This document shows, one piece after another, positions 33,625-46,300 of a stretch of DNA of 64,000 nt. The stretch spans positions 4,216,001 through 4,280,000 of the forward strand of contig NC_085921.1 of the NCBI RefSeq assembly GCF_035222485.1, read 5' to 3'. This DNA is from Podospora pseudoanserina (lineage: Eukaryota > Ascomycota > Sordariomycetes > Sordariales > Podosporaceae). The notes under the pieces are model-generated. The model did no database searches. It saw only the letters and a list, made by a program, of their open reading frames with translations, and was not told the origin of the DNA. Positions within the stretch are counted from its first letter, which is position 1. The number at the start of each line of letters is the position of its first letter. The position numbers and the translations under genes are program-made.

Positions 33625-35732
33625 ATGGACTTCTCCCACCTCCTTCGGACGGCCCTACCTCCATTTGTTGGTAATATGAGCGCAGAAGACAACAATGCCA
33701 CCCAGAATATCGTCGAAACCCTCACGCCACTGCTCGGTTTGCAGTTCAACCCATTTTTGAATCTGTTCATGATTTTCTACGACTTGGCCGGCGGTCGCCT
33801 CGGCACACTGGGTTTAAACCCAGCGTATATTCTGACCTCATTTGGACTGGCTTGGGCTTTCAACAAGACGTGGGTGCATATCTACGCAAACGTCATGTCA
33901 ATTCTGGGAAGGTATTTTACCGCCTCGGTTCAGGTCAACAGCGGGGATAACATCTACGACCATGTGATGAAGTTCCTCGCCAACCGGCAGGACATGACCG
34001 AATCTCGCTCTCTGACGGCAGAGACGTGGTTCAAGCCAACATCAGAAGAGGCGGACGAGGCAGATTTGTTCCGGACCAAAATCTCGCCCGACGGCGAAGG
34101 GGTCAACCTCAACTTCTCCAACCAAGAGTCCAAGTGCCCCCCTCGTTTTACGCCCGCAATCGGACTGCACAACTTTTGGTTCCGGGGCAAGTATTTCGCG
34201 TTGAGCCGGCAGCAGGAGACGCTGCACACAGACAACAGCTGGGGCGGCTCGCAGTACAGGGACAGGGAGTCACTTGTTCTGTCCTGCTACGGCCGTTCGC
34301 CTGAGCCTATCAAGCGCCTTCTGGAGCATGCGAAGCAAGAGTACTACAGCGAGCACAACGCCAGGACCATTGTCAAACGTCCGGCTTCACAGAGCATGAG
34401 GAGCTATGGTGGCCGGCACAGCTGGTCCATGGTGGCAAATCGGCCGGTTCGCCCCATGAAGACGGTGGTACTGGATGAGAAGCAAAAGGTGCAAGTGCTT
34501 TACGACATGAACGAGTACCTCCACCCTTCTACTCCGCGATGGTAAGTATTTCTCTCACGAACCGCATCATATGGAATAATACTCTAACTCTCTATTTCAG
34601 GTATGCAAATCGCGGTATTCCCCTCCGTCGAGGCTATCTTTTCCACGGCCCGCCAGGGACAGGCAAAACGTCGCTGTCCTTTGCCCTGGCCGGTGTGTTT
34701 GGCCTTGACATTTACGTTATCTCGCTCCTTGACCCGTCTCTAACCGAAGAAGACCTTTGTGCACTCTTCAATTCCCTTCCGCGTCGCTGTGTGGTACTGC
34801 TCGAGGACATTGACACAGCTGGACTTGCTCGCCCGGGCGACTCAACTCCTGCTTCTGAAGACGGTGACGACAGTGACGAGAAGTCCAAGGACAAGTCAAA
34901 GAAGAAGGACAAGGATTCCAAAGAAAAAAAGTCTTCGGAATGGAACGTCGCCGACTTGGCCCGGGAGCTCAAGAAGCAGTCATCGAGTGAATCTACAGAT
35001 AAGAAAGGCATTTCACTCTCTGGCCTGCTTAATGCTATTGACGGCGTCGCCTCTCACGAGGGCCGGGTTTTGATCATGACAACTAACAAACCGGAGACAC
35101 TCGATGAGGCTCTCATTCGCCCCGGGCGGGTCGATCTTCAAATCGCCTTTACCAACGCCACCAGGGAACAAACCTGTGAGTTGTTCAAGAGGATGTACGA
35201 CGCCGACCGGACCGCCACCACGCCTTTTCAAAAGGAGGACAGACCCCAGTCTACCGCCACCACCCGTCTCCGCTCCCGCCTCGCCTTCTTCCGTTCTCCC
35301 TCCAACAAAATTACAAGGACCATCTCCGCCCCGGTGGTTCGTCAGCTTCCCCTCAATGACAACAGCGGCGAGAAAGACGGCAACCTAACCGACACATCGG
35401 TCACCACAACAGCAGTCGACCTCGACTCTGACCTCTGCTCCCTCCCCTCCTCTGCCTCCCCAACAAAGATATCTTTTGCCCCGGAGGAAGTCAGCAAGCT
35501 CCTCGCCGAGGAGATTGACGACCTGAAACCCATCACCCCGGAAGAACTCGACAAGATCGCGCAGGGCTTTGCCTCCAAGATCCCCGAGGGGCAGTTCTCG
35601 CCTGCGGAACTGCAAGGGTTTCTGCTCAAGAGGAAGAGAGAGCCGAGAAGGGCGCTGAGGGAGGTGGGTGTTTGGGTCGAAGGGACGCTGGAGCAGAAGA
35701 AGAGCAAGACCAAGGTCGTTAGGGTGCAATGA
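33625..35732 (+). CDS. BCS1-like AAA ATPase
   Basis: Exons 33625-34541 and 34601-35732 encode 682 residues. Residues ~45-300 match the BCS1_N region: a hydrophobic segment (FNPFLNLFMIFYDLAGG), a second one (NPAYILTSFGLAWAF), then the beta-rich substrate-facing part. The AAA domain follows: Walker A GPPGTGKTS near 322, Walker B VVLLEDID near 370, and a second region of homology GLLNAIDGVASHEGRVLIMTTNK..LIRPGRVD. A ~60-residue Lys/Ser-rich insert (SDEKSKDKSKKKDKDSKEKK) separates Walker B from it, and a ~170-residue extension follows the AAA core. Yeast Bcs1 (456 residues) inserts the Rieske protein into complex III; this larger type belongs to the expanded fungal BCS1-like group whose location and substrates are mostly unknown. 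I would not call it the true Bcs1. Confidence 0.9.
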
Positions 35733-38700
35733 CTTGAAGACAGAAAACCAGAAAGGGGCAACTTTGCTGGATGATTTCTTTTTGCTTTTTTACACTTAAT
35801 ATTCTCTAGTTTGTTGTCTTCATATTTTTCGCACCATGCGGACTTTCTTTGAGCAGAGCGGGGGGCACAGACGCATACAGGTGAGCAAAAATTGGGTTTC
35901 AACAACGACAGGATGTTTTTTCTCGGGGGTTAGGCTAGGTAGGTAGGTAGGTAGGAAGGAAGGAAGGATTTGGATATGGACATGGAAAGAGGATGGATGG
36001 ATGGGGGGGCGTTGGGGTTTCCTTTTCCTTTTTGTTCATGACGGACGATCGGTATCTATCTATTGTGAAGTGTCGCTTTGTCTTCTTTTAGAAATGCAGA
36101 ACATGAGAATATGAGGTATATGAAAATCCTTGCAAAACGACTCTCATCTCCAACCATTTTCTCGTACTCCAACTTGCCCCCCTGGTCTAATCGAGTAGAC
36201 CTTTCATCATGTTTTGCTTTGCAGATCCCATCCCTCCTCCTTCCTCGACACGCTTCCTCATCCTAAACATACCGGAACACAAAAGCTGGTTTGGTCCCCT
36301 TTGCCGGGTTGGTCCCCAGGCCGGGACCGGGGCCGGCTCGTCTCGGCTTTCGGCGGTCCCCACCACCCCCGTTCTGGCCCCACCCCTTTCACCCCCTCCC
36401 ACCCGGTCCCGTCCAAACTTATCACACAATGAATGTCTATTCTTTTTTGTTTTCTCACCAACAAATCCCGGGTCCTAAAGCCCTCCTCCGTTTTGCCTCG
36501 CTTATCCCGCTGCCCGTTCAGTTGGATCAAAGAAAAATTCAAGCTAGAAAGTAGTAGCACCGGCCGCTGCCGAGATTCATGCGTTAGCTATTACGGACCT
36601 ACCGAACCTGAACCCCCCACATATGTAAAAAGTTCGGACGACGTAACTCCGGGACGGGTCAGCAATGGGGGAGTGTCTTGCGACTGGGAAGTGGTCCTAT
36701 TGGTGGGCTTGCAATCTTGCATGAACAATGAGATTCCCTGAGGATGGTGTTGTGGGATTCTCTTTACATCCACTGCCCCTAGTCTGATATTTTGTTGGGT
36801 TGGCATGGCTGGGAAGTTTGAACCGGCAGGTCGGCTCGGTAGAGATGACTGATTTGGGGTTGGGGTTTCTTGTGAGTAGTGTCTCCATTGTTACTAACTG
36901 GACGGCTCGGTACCTATGGCCAACTTGGGACTGGGGCATAGTTGTGGGTGTTATGATGTACAAGATGGTGCGGTATATCAGTTGTTAGCTATTTGTAACT
37001 TTGAAGGTTGGGTTGGGGGAGATGGCGAGGGGGTTCCTATCTGACGATGGAGTTTTGTCCCGTAGGCGGGGGAGGAGGAAGGTTGGTAGGTAGGCATCAG
37101 CATGAAGCTGCTGACACACCTAATCGTGATGAATGGTGCTAGCTTGGGATGGATGAGAAACGGTGAGATGGCCATCAACTCCGTTGTCTTACTCTCAGTC
37201 CGAAGAACACGTCGATGATAATCATGCTCATCCCGTCTCAAACCATCCTCCCAACCGGCCCGATCACGACCCAGACTTACCTCATGTTTCAACCGTCTGC
37301 CTACTTCCCCGGTCAGAGGGATTGAAGCTGACCCGAACGCACAATCGTGGCGTGGATTTATGCTTGACCTGATGTGCCTTGCAGATCCTCCACATTTTCT
37401 TCGAAACAATCGAAACTTTGGGAGGAAGGAAGGACCGGTCGTCAGCTCCTACTGCAAGTGCGGCTGGGACCACTACCTGCCTTGCCTTCTGTGGAGCGAG
37501 GCTTCGGTGTTGGAAACTGTGGCGTTCTTTCCTTCAAAAGTGTGTGGTATCTGCGGTCGGGAGCACTTTCTTACTTGCTCTCCTGGATTGTAGGTAGAGA
37601 ATAGAAGTTGTGTCTTCAGGGGAAAAGCCGATCATGAATCTTCCTCAAGAAATTCAAATCCAATCATCCCAGCTTCTACACCAAGCCAGCTCGGAATCCC
37701 GGCAACCAGTAACATCCCATAGCTCTACCACCTCCCCTCATTCAGGAACAGGAGGCCCCAACTGCCGTTTAAGGGGTAGAATTCCCAAGGTGGCACAGGT
37801 AGGTGGCCTTGCACCCACCCCAGCTTTTCAACATCACGTTGGCCTCAACTCCAGAACCACTGACTGGTTGGATCAATCCCCCAAGCCTCAACAACAGAAA
37901 AACAAAAAAATACAAAAAAAAAATCTGGATGGAAGAAGACGGCTGGCTCTGTTATGCCGCGGGGTATCCCACCTACCGCGCAACAAAAGAACTCCTTATA
38001 ATTCCTGCTCCAATGAGAAGCTCTGAAATGGGTCTTATACCAGCACAATCGAGCACCACCAAGACAAAACTACACCAAAAACCAACCTTCCTAATCCGTC
38101 CTAACTGGGATTATTACCCCACGAAAACTATCGTGCAGGAACGCGGTGAGAGGAAGTTGTTCGTTGACTTGTCTGTGCCTGCATAATCGCTTGCGTTATG
38201 CCTATACATGCTTTTAATCCGCCAACGCCAACCAAACGTGGGAAAGCCGGGGAGCGAAAATCATGCAAGGTAGCAAGCGAGCAATCGTCTTTTTCTTCAT
38301 CCTTCTGTCGTACCGTGATGGTTTTGTTTTACTGTTGCCGTTGCTCTCGCTTCACGGGTGGGGTAAAAGGTGATGATGCGCATTTCTATGGAAAATGTGA
38401 TGATAAGAATGCAACGGTGATCATCACGACAACTCTGTAACGGTGGCTCTCCCAGGAAATGAAATCTCTCATTCCGTTGATTCCCGGGAAAAGTTGGTTG
38501 AAGAAGAGAGGCGAGTTGAAACATTTCCACCCCCTGAACTCCTGAAACTAACACCCCCACCACCACACCTCAACCTGAAAGGGAGAGCTCCCTATCATCT
38601 CGCCAAGGAGGGGTTGAAGAAACAACCCCCAAAAAAAAACCCTGACAATACGACAAGCTTTTCTTCCATCACGAGAATAATGACAATGTTGCAGTGTCAA

Positions 38701-39148
38701 AGACACAAGCGATAAGTAAAACCGCGAGGGTGGTGATCCCAGTGGACGGGAAGGGAGGGGGGAGGTGAAACATCGTGACCGACTCGGTGGTGATTGATCC
38801 TTGAATGGGATGGTTACGGAGACTAAGTTCATTGTCACGATAAAAGTTTGTAGGCAAATTGCTTCAAAATATTTCAGATATTCTTTGTGCCTGCCTTGCT
38901 TATTGTGGTTGCAAAAAAAAAATGCTTGTATCCTTCCCAAGTGGTATCATATATATCATTTCAATCCAGCCCAAAGTCATATCCCACCCTCCTAGCAAAA
39001 TCAAAAACGCCTTGCCCTTCAAGGGGTGGTTTATCATCCCATCATTATATGCCCCCGCTTTGTAATCCCAAATCCAATAAACTCCATGCCATGCTGATAG
39101 TATTGTCAGTGTAATGTGTGTGCGTAAAATGCAATCTGATCCAGTGTC
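35733..39148. other. 3.4-kb gap between convergent genes
   Basis: It separates the 3' ends of the BCS1-like gene and the orphan gene at 39149. A GGTA/GGAA tetranucleotide tract lies at 35935-35968. Short frames exist (for example 37360-37593, with CKCG and CGICG cysteine pairs) but none has convincing splice context or codon bias. No rRNA or tRNA recognised. Confidence 0.45.
35935..35968. repeat. (GGTA)n(GGAA)n tract
   Basis: Tandem TAGG/GTAG units grading into GAAG units just after the BCS1-like gene. Confidence 0.8.
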
Positions 39149-40381
39149 TTAAACCCTCCCAGTAAACTTCACACTCCTCCTCCTAGCTGACAACCCGCTC
39201 AAGATCCCCCTCTTCTGCCTCTCCGTATTTGGCGATGTCGGTGAGAGGATATCACTCGGAAGACCTGGCTGCGATCCACTCATGACAATGGCATTCTTCT
39301 TGACAGCCCTGAGGATGTCGTTGTATGTGATCGGGGTCTGGGGTGTCTTGTCGCCAATCCTGCTGCTGATGTTCTCCTTTTCCTCGTCATGCTCCTCGAG
39401 TTGGTCGTCCGAGACAGAGACAGAGTGTTGCAACGAGCTCCTCTTGGTGCTGGTCGACGATCTTGGCTGGTGTGACACACTAGACCCCGACGTGTCAAGC
39501 GTAGGCCGGCTCTTCTTGCGAGCCAAGCTAAACGACCTCGTGACACCCTTCAAGATCTGAGTAGGCGTCCGTGGTGTTTTGGCAGCCTCCCCCTCCAGAC
39601 TGTCAAGCGGTTTTGGCACCGCCTCCAGCGAGTAGTGAGATCCGTTGGCGTAAGGGTCAATGCTCAGAAACGCGGGAGGCTTCCTCTTGTTGGTGAGAAG
39701 GTCAGAAAGCAAGCTACTGCTGCTTCGCCTGTTGGGGTTGCTGCTGCGGGCCGAGAGACTGCTTGCTGGTGTGATTGGTCGATCACCGGAAGGGTGAATG
39801 GGTGCTGTCGTGGATGGTTTGAGAGACTCGGACTCGGACGACTCGGTGCTATTCCTTGTCCTGCTTGTGTTCACAGAAGAGGAGCTCAATGACACGGAAC
39901 GCTGTTTTCTGAGAGAAAGGTTGACGATTGAGGGTTTGCCTGCAAACACCACCGAGACCACTCTTGCCGTGACCTCCTGGCTGCCTCGTCGGGTAGCGGC
40001 TGTGGGAGAGTCGGGGTCCTCGATGCTCGAGTCATAGTCATACTCGGAAAAATCGTCGGCGTCGGAGGAGGCGTCCTCTTCGGAGGAAAGATAGATGTCG
40101 TGCGGTGCGGTGGCCTGTCCTTCCTCTCCTCCCAGCTTCAATCCGTGGTTGTCCAATATCCTTGACACCCTCCTCGAACTCTTTTTGGGAAGCTCAGGGA
40201 CGTCGTTGGTGGGATTGGTGCGAACCCTCTTGGGACTCGGAGCCAGTGTGTCGGGGTGTTCCTCGTCCATATCGTGATACTCGTCAAAGATGGGCTCGTC
40301 AAATTGTGTTGCTGTTTGCTTGTTTGTATATGCAATGTCCGGTTGGCTGTTCTCCTCGAGGTGACTGTCCACCAAAGACAT
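39149..40381 (-). CDS. Ser-rich disordered protein of unknown function
   Basis: A single exon of 410 residues from the ATG at 40379-40381 (MSLVDSHLEENSQPDIAYTN); the frame continues 15 codons upstream but without an ATG. I do not recognise the family. The protein is mostly low-complexity: an acidic first third (SSEEDASSDADDFSEYDYD), long Ser runs, and scattered SP/TP sites. Possibly structured pieces are KKSSRRVSRILDNHGLKL (basic helix-like), VTARVVSVVFAGKPSIVNLS, and the C-terminal YNDILRAVKKNAIVMSGSQP followed by a basic end (SARRRSVKFTGRV). Basic clusters such as SPKRVRT could be nuclear localisation signals. Codon use looks coding. The gene lies beside a 7-kb gene-free upstream region, the arrangement often seen for regulated or developmental genes, but no DNA-binding domain is visible. 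Confidence 0.72.
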   Translation of the reverse strand: MSLVDSHLEENSQPDIAYTNKQTATQFDEPIFDEYHDMDEEHPDTLAPSPKRVRTNPTNDVPELPKKSSRRVSRILDNHGLKLGGEEGQATAPHDIYLSSEEDASSDADDFSEYDYDSSIEDPDSPTAATRRGSQEVTARVVSVVFAGKPSIVNLSLRKQRSVSLSSSSVNTSRTRNSTESSESESLKPSTTAPIHPSGDRPITPASSLSARSSNPNRRSSSSLLSDLLTNKRKPPAFLSIDPYANGSHYSLEAVPKPLDSLEGEAAKTPRTPTQILKGVTRSFSLARKKSRPTLDTSGSSVSHQPRSSTSTKRSSLQHSVSVSDDQLEEHDEEKENISSRIGDKTPQTPITYNDILRAVKKNAIVMSGSQPGLPSDILSPTSPNTERQKRGILSGLSARRRSVKFTGRV

Positions 40382-43300
40382 GACCCTCCAGCAAGACTGT
40401 ATAATGTAATTCAAGCAAGTGGCCAAGGGATATATGATCTTCGTGTTCTCGATCCCTAGTATCGAGCTCTCGTAGTGGGGGAGGGGGGCGAGCAGCTGAG
40501 GATCACTGGAATGGGGCGTGGACTATGGTATGGAGATTGGGGAGACCAGAAGAAGGGTAGGATGTTCCGAGAGGGCGGGAGGGTTTATTTTAATGCAGAG
40601 CTACAGCAGGATAAGGTGACGGTCCAAAGCCAAGAAGTGGGTGTAACGGCCTGCAAGAACCGGGCCCGCCGTCACTCTCAACCATGGCGTTTCTGGTCGG
40701 TCGGCTGGGTGGTGATGGATGGAGGGCTGGTGCATCAGCAGAGCGTGGTACGTACCCCCCTCTCCGTTTTCCCTGATCTGACGGAACGGATGAACGGTCT
40801 GGGCTGCCCTGTCTTTTGCACTTGCATAACAAGCAAGCCTCTCCCAGGCCCAGTGACCACACACACATTCCCTGCCCAACCCCTGCCTTCGTCAAGAACC
40901 CCTGCCCGATCGGGTTGCCAAGGATCGCGGCCGAAGAAGAGGTTTGAGTCGAATGAGTGTGAGTCTGCCCATCGCTGCCTTGGTCTGTCTTGACGGGGAA
41001 AAAAATACTTTCACACACCAAACATGTGCCTTCGGTGTCAATTCTCAAGTAGTTAATCATCAAGTGGTGGCAGTGATCCGAATGAGAGTGACAGCGCAAA
41101 GGACGGGCGCTGGTTGGCCTTTGAGTGGTGTTTCAGGTAAAAGCTCCTTCTCTCGTCTTCTTCCACGACCGCCAAGCCTTTTCTTCGACACCTGAACAAC
41201 CACGCGCCCACCACACCAACGCAACGCTTAATTAGTGCACACAACGATATCTTGCAGTAGGACCTGAATATTTCTCCATTATTACGAACCGACGACAACT
41301 TCATTCTTGTCTTACACGTCAGGCGCATCCTCCAACGGAGCATCTCATAATTCCGGCTGCTGGCTGGGGGAGGTAGGTAGTCACAGTGTACATTCATTCC
41401 ATCAACTCCATCAACTGCAGCTGCACCACTATCAACAGCAGCCCAATCCGGTTTTTGGTCACAGCCACCACCACCAGAGTTTGTATCTTTGATCGTCATC
41501 AACCCCCCTCTTTTTTTCCCAAGTTATCCCGACCCCTTCAAAGAATTTTTCTGTCCTCTTCATCATTCGAGAGTTTTACCCCCCACTGTGCCCGGTCATT
41601 GGTAGAGAACCCCTCATGCCACTCCCAAGAAGGGGGGCCCATTGTGTCCTAACTTTACAAATGATTGGACATCTCCGCACCATTCAACTCGGAGCTGGGC
41701 GGCAAGCTCCAAAGCAACGGTGAAGCTTTCCTCCAAACGACCCCTCCGGATTGGAGGGAATTTGATCGTCTCCTTCTTGCAGCAATAAAAGTCACGCTAC
41801 ACGCTTCCCTTCCTTTTCGAGTCCGAAAGTTAAACGAAGAGGCGAACCGAAAAACGAACCACACTTACACACACACACACCTCTTTTACGGAGCATACTC
41901 GGCTCTCTCCTCCGGCGGCTGGACAAGTTTGAACTGTCTCCATTGAGTTGACAGTCCGGGATCTACCAGTGCCGTTCATGATCGCCCGTCAAACACTTCT
42001 TTGACCCCTCGTTGGGGGGAGAATCCCAAAGGGTCATTCATGCCCTTTAGCCTCCCAGCCCCGGATCTTCCTATGCTTTAGTCGTCGAGGTTAGTTATCT
42101 TGGCCGCCGCTCAGGTCAATCAGCCAGCTGCCACATTACCGGGTACATTCCAACCCGCGCCTTTTTTTCCTCCTCCGATTTTTAAACAGCCCAAAGCCCA
42201 AAGCCCGACAGCTGGCCCGACGAGCGGGCAAGTAATGTCTTGTGCTCTTACATCCTGGGACGTGCGAATTAACCAGTCTTGTTAAACTTGATCGTGCAGT
42301 TTGACACACAGTGGCTGGGCCGCCTACTCAGAGGACATTCATCAGTTGGAGAGAGGCAGCCGTTTGGACTGACCTCCCGACCGACCGAGTGACAACACCA
42401 CCTCACGGTCAGAATCATCCTCCGTTTTTTGTTGAAATCTGTCCCCCATCCGCGGCATAAACCTACACATTACCAGATAACGGAGCATCTGCCCTCTTCA
42501 GCCCGCCGCCTTCGCGGCCGCGAGAAAGAAAGGGGTAAGGCGTCGTCGGTCGGCGCTCCTTTGTAATCAATCTTTTTGCAGATTGTTTGCTCGAACGATC
42601 ATGATTGTTAGGCCTCTTGCTGTGAGGACACATTGTGCAATACTATGACCCGACCGGGCGTTTGTGGTGGCGGGCGTACTACAGCAATCCATCCATCCAT
42701 TCCGAGATCATGAAAGTACAGACCAACTGCAAGAACCCCTTACCTGTGCGTTGCATTCTTTTTGTAACAGGTCAGAAAAGATCTCGGCTGCTCGACACAC
42801 ACATCACAAATTTAGACGAAAGGATTGGGTCCGTGTAATAAGCGGTCTCTTTTGCGGGTGATGGATGTGTCGACAAGATCATGTCCCGGCATATCATAGC
42901 TCGATGTAGGTAAAGATCTCTAAATGTGTGGACCTGAGAACGGCAAGCCTATGTCTATGTGCTTCAGGATCACCTTACGCAAAACCCCCAAAATTTAATA
43001 TCACAAACGGCCCTTGGAAGATGGCTTCAATAAAAATTTCTTCTACACGTAAGCCACCGAGAACGCGAACGCGCAAAAATGTCAAATCGGCGGCTGCGAG
43101 TGTGGTGCTGAGCGTCGTGACACCGCCTCGTTCGGTCGGTCCTGTACGATGGCTGGACGAGACATGCTTTCTGCCATTCCCGAGTCCAGTGGCGTTTTTG
43201 TGACCTGCAAATCAGGAGTATGTACTGCCCAACGCCTCAGCATGCAGGCTTTCAGCTGGAGGGCTCCTTTTGTCAATTTCTTTCTCGTGCTTTTCTCACT

Positions 43301-46300
43301 TAGAAATTTGGGATGAGAGAGCGGTCGGACAGGGCTATCTGATGGCATGGAAGATAGGGGAAGGGTCAAAGGTGAGGAGGTTTTGGCGGTAGTGGTGGTG
43401 GTGGTGGTGGTGGGTGTCTTGTATCGGCAGTGGTGTCTCCCGGCCTTGGCCCTGTGGTTGATTGTTTCGAATCTTGTCCCAAGCCCGTCAACCTTGTGGA
43501 CGACCGACTCCCCTCAGCGTGTGAATGGTGGTGGTTTTACCAGCTTCCAATCGTCCTTTCATCTATGGACCAGTATATTCGGCGACAGTGGGAACTCCTG
43601 ATGGCCGCCCTGTCCCATGGTTAGCCGTCTCACCACGCGCGAGCCTTTCTTGCCCATATTATCATCAGCCACTCATTTGGGTAGTTGCCTCGGTTGGAAA
43701 AGTGCGATGAATGTCTCGCTCAGACACCATTTCATCTCAAAGTCAAGATTGCTTTGTGTCGAAACGCTTTTGACATTTTGTGACGCTTCAGATCGCGTGT
43801 GCGACGACAACTATTGCCATCATCTCCTGCATGGCGCACTGCATGGTGAACCGCACGGCGGCTGGGCGCGTTGTAAGTCGTCCGTTTTTAACGGTCTCAA
43901 ACGGAAGGCCACCAGCGATGTTGGAGTAATGTTCGGGAGACCAATGTCACCCTCGGCGGCAGGGGAAACAATAGAGAGAGCACTGTAATATCTTGAGATG
44001 TTTGATGTGAGTCGAGTGCATCATACATACAGATGATCTCTCGGATTGATTTGAGGACGTTGCTTATCTTCATGAATCCATTTTTTGTTCAAGATGAAGA
44101 TTCCCAACTTCAACCAGAGCGAAACCGTTGCGTCATAGGGCCCAAGCTTCTCCTCTCACAGCAACCAATCACAGTCGTTTCTTTTTCTGATTTAGACTGC
44201 AGTAACTGTCCTGATGTAGCCTAACGGCTATCGGGGTTTCGTTGGCGTTGCTAAAAATGTTTCATCTGTGGGGTGGCAAGCGACGGGTGAACCAAAGACC
44301 CTGAACCCTGGATCTCGGGCTCCCGAACTAGGACAAGGGTTGTGTAAGGTAAGCATCTTTCAACATCAACAACAATCAGTCAGAAACATCAACAATTACC
44401 GATTTTGCGAGTAATACCGAGGGGAACAATGACAGCTGAGTCAGTGATACTAACACAATCAGGATGTTTATGTGTAACCAAGATGAGAGCCACCACCAAG
44501 AATAACAACAACAACAACAACAAAGATACCTACCGGCAGGCTGACTGCGGATGCGGCTGACTGACTGGGTGGGCTGAGGCCGAGAAGCTTGAAAGAAGGA
44601 TCGCAGGGTTGAAAGTTGGGAGTCAGATACGGCGGTCATCGCCCCGTTCTGACTGTTCGGGCTGTTTCCTTTTGGGTGCTCGGTCAACACTCAGCAAGAG
44701 ATACCATTTTCTACCCCATCATCACCACAATCCTCGCCCCAAACACACTGGAATACTGGCTCTCCTAATCGAAGCACAAAGACGGCATGTGAACGACCAA
44801 ACCAACACGATGTCTCATACAGTCAAAGTCTCGGCAGTCTTCTGCCGTCAAAAAGCACCTGTTCTAGACTTGATGTCTCTTCTCGGCCTTCTCTTCCCCA
44901 TCTAGTCCTACCGACATGTCATCGATATGACATCCTTCCAGACCGTTTCCTCTTCTGGTGTTACCGAGCTGAATTATACCCCAGATCTTTCCTCCGGATA
45001 TTTCATGGTGTCGACAATAGCTACCTAGCGGGTGATTACCATCCCTGCCGCTGAAGGTGCCGCATGTTCTCCCGTCCCGCGCCGCACACAATGGACGGGA
45101 AGACAACAGGAAGCAGCAAACCTCGTCCGTTTTGGGGGATTTCTCAGCCTCGTAGGTTTCTCTTCCAGGTCACTCTATCCTGGGGGGTCAAAATGTGGAA
45201 TCAGTTCCTCCGATCTGGTCAGCTAATTCAGCCCACCTCATGGTCAGAATCTGAAGAAAAAACACAATTGTCCCGACCAGCCCAGCCCTTATCTCTAACA
45301 TCTCTTTTCTCGAGGCTCCCAAAAGCCAAATCTGATACTTGAGCATGTTAGTTCAGATATCCAAAGTCAGCCCCGTAGCCAAGGCGGCCCGACCAACAAG
45401 CCTTTTCAACGGCTGGTCTGACTCCCGAACAAGGACCCTGATACACACAGGCGAGAGGCGCAGTTTTCCCCTCAAACTTTGGACCAACCTACCTTACCTC
45501 CCTCGCCTGCTACTCAGATTTCTTGTCTTTCGCTTTTGGGTAGTTGGCAGTTTCTTGTCTGTCGGGTCGGACCTGTGTCAGCCAACCCACCCGGGTTGCC
45601 GATCCGGGGTGATTTAAGTGCTTACTTGGATTGTCAAGGATTTGTATACCCCAGCGGTGGTGGAGCTGTTTAGCCACTCGGTAGCATGGTAGCATATGCT
45701 CCGACGGGGAGTTGTAGAGAGATGGTGTGTTGTGTTGGCCTGACATCGGGGATGAGTTTGGATTATGTGTTCTCCATGAGCGGTCCGGGATGAAGGTAGG
45801 GAATATGTTGGCATCGGACGATGAGTCTTGGGTGGGACATGTGTAGTATCAAGTCCAAATTCAGCCTTTGGGTATGACAGCCTCATGTCTGCAAGGCTGG
45901 CCACCAGAGGGAAAACCGTCAGCAGTGTGCAAGTCCGAATATGGGTAGTTAGCCACCAGCCAAAACGGTCTGATCAGTTGTTTGTTGAGAACAACATCTT
46001 GATAGTGGGCTCCGTTAAGGGATATGCATGCACATCTATCTCGCAGGTAGCCCTCCTCTTGATAAAATCCTGTTCCTGTATCATGACATCCTCCACTCTC
46101 AGGCACAACCAGTCCAATGGGTGATCACCTGCTGCTCTCCCATTTCGGAAAGTTTTCCAACCTCACAATCTTTCCCGCAAAGGCAACAACCACCCCGAAA
46201 CCTGCTATCCCACATAAACAACCACATCCCATCTCATCAAAACCTATTCATAACGGAACGTCCCAAATCAGCAACCAATACCCAAATTTCTGTCGTCATG

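Noticed and set aside
36821-36905. Possible tRNA on the minus strand because of a GGTTCAAAC string
   Set aside because: Acceptor and anticodon stems do not form; the A-box position does not fit.
37360-37593. 78-codon frame with CKCG and CGICG cysteine pairs as a zinc-binding gene
   Set aside because: Too short, no splice or promoter support, and the cysteine spacing does not match the Cys-rich pair at 1.3-3.3 kb; kept only as a reason to check the gap.
44213-44300. Possible tRNA: TAGCCTAACGG resembles an A box, with a perfect TAGCC/GGCTA hairpin
   Set aside because: No B box (GGTTCRAAYCC-like) follows at a suitable distance and no acceptor stem can be paired.
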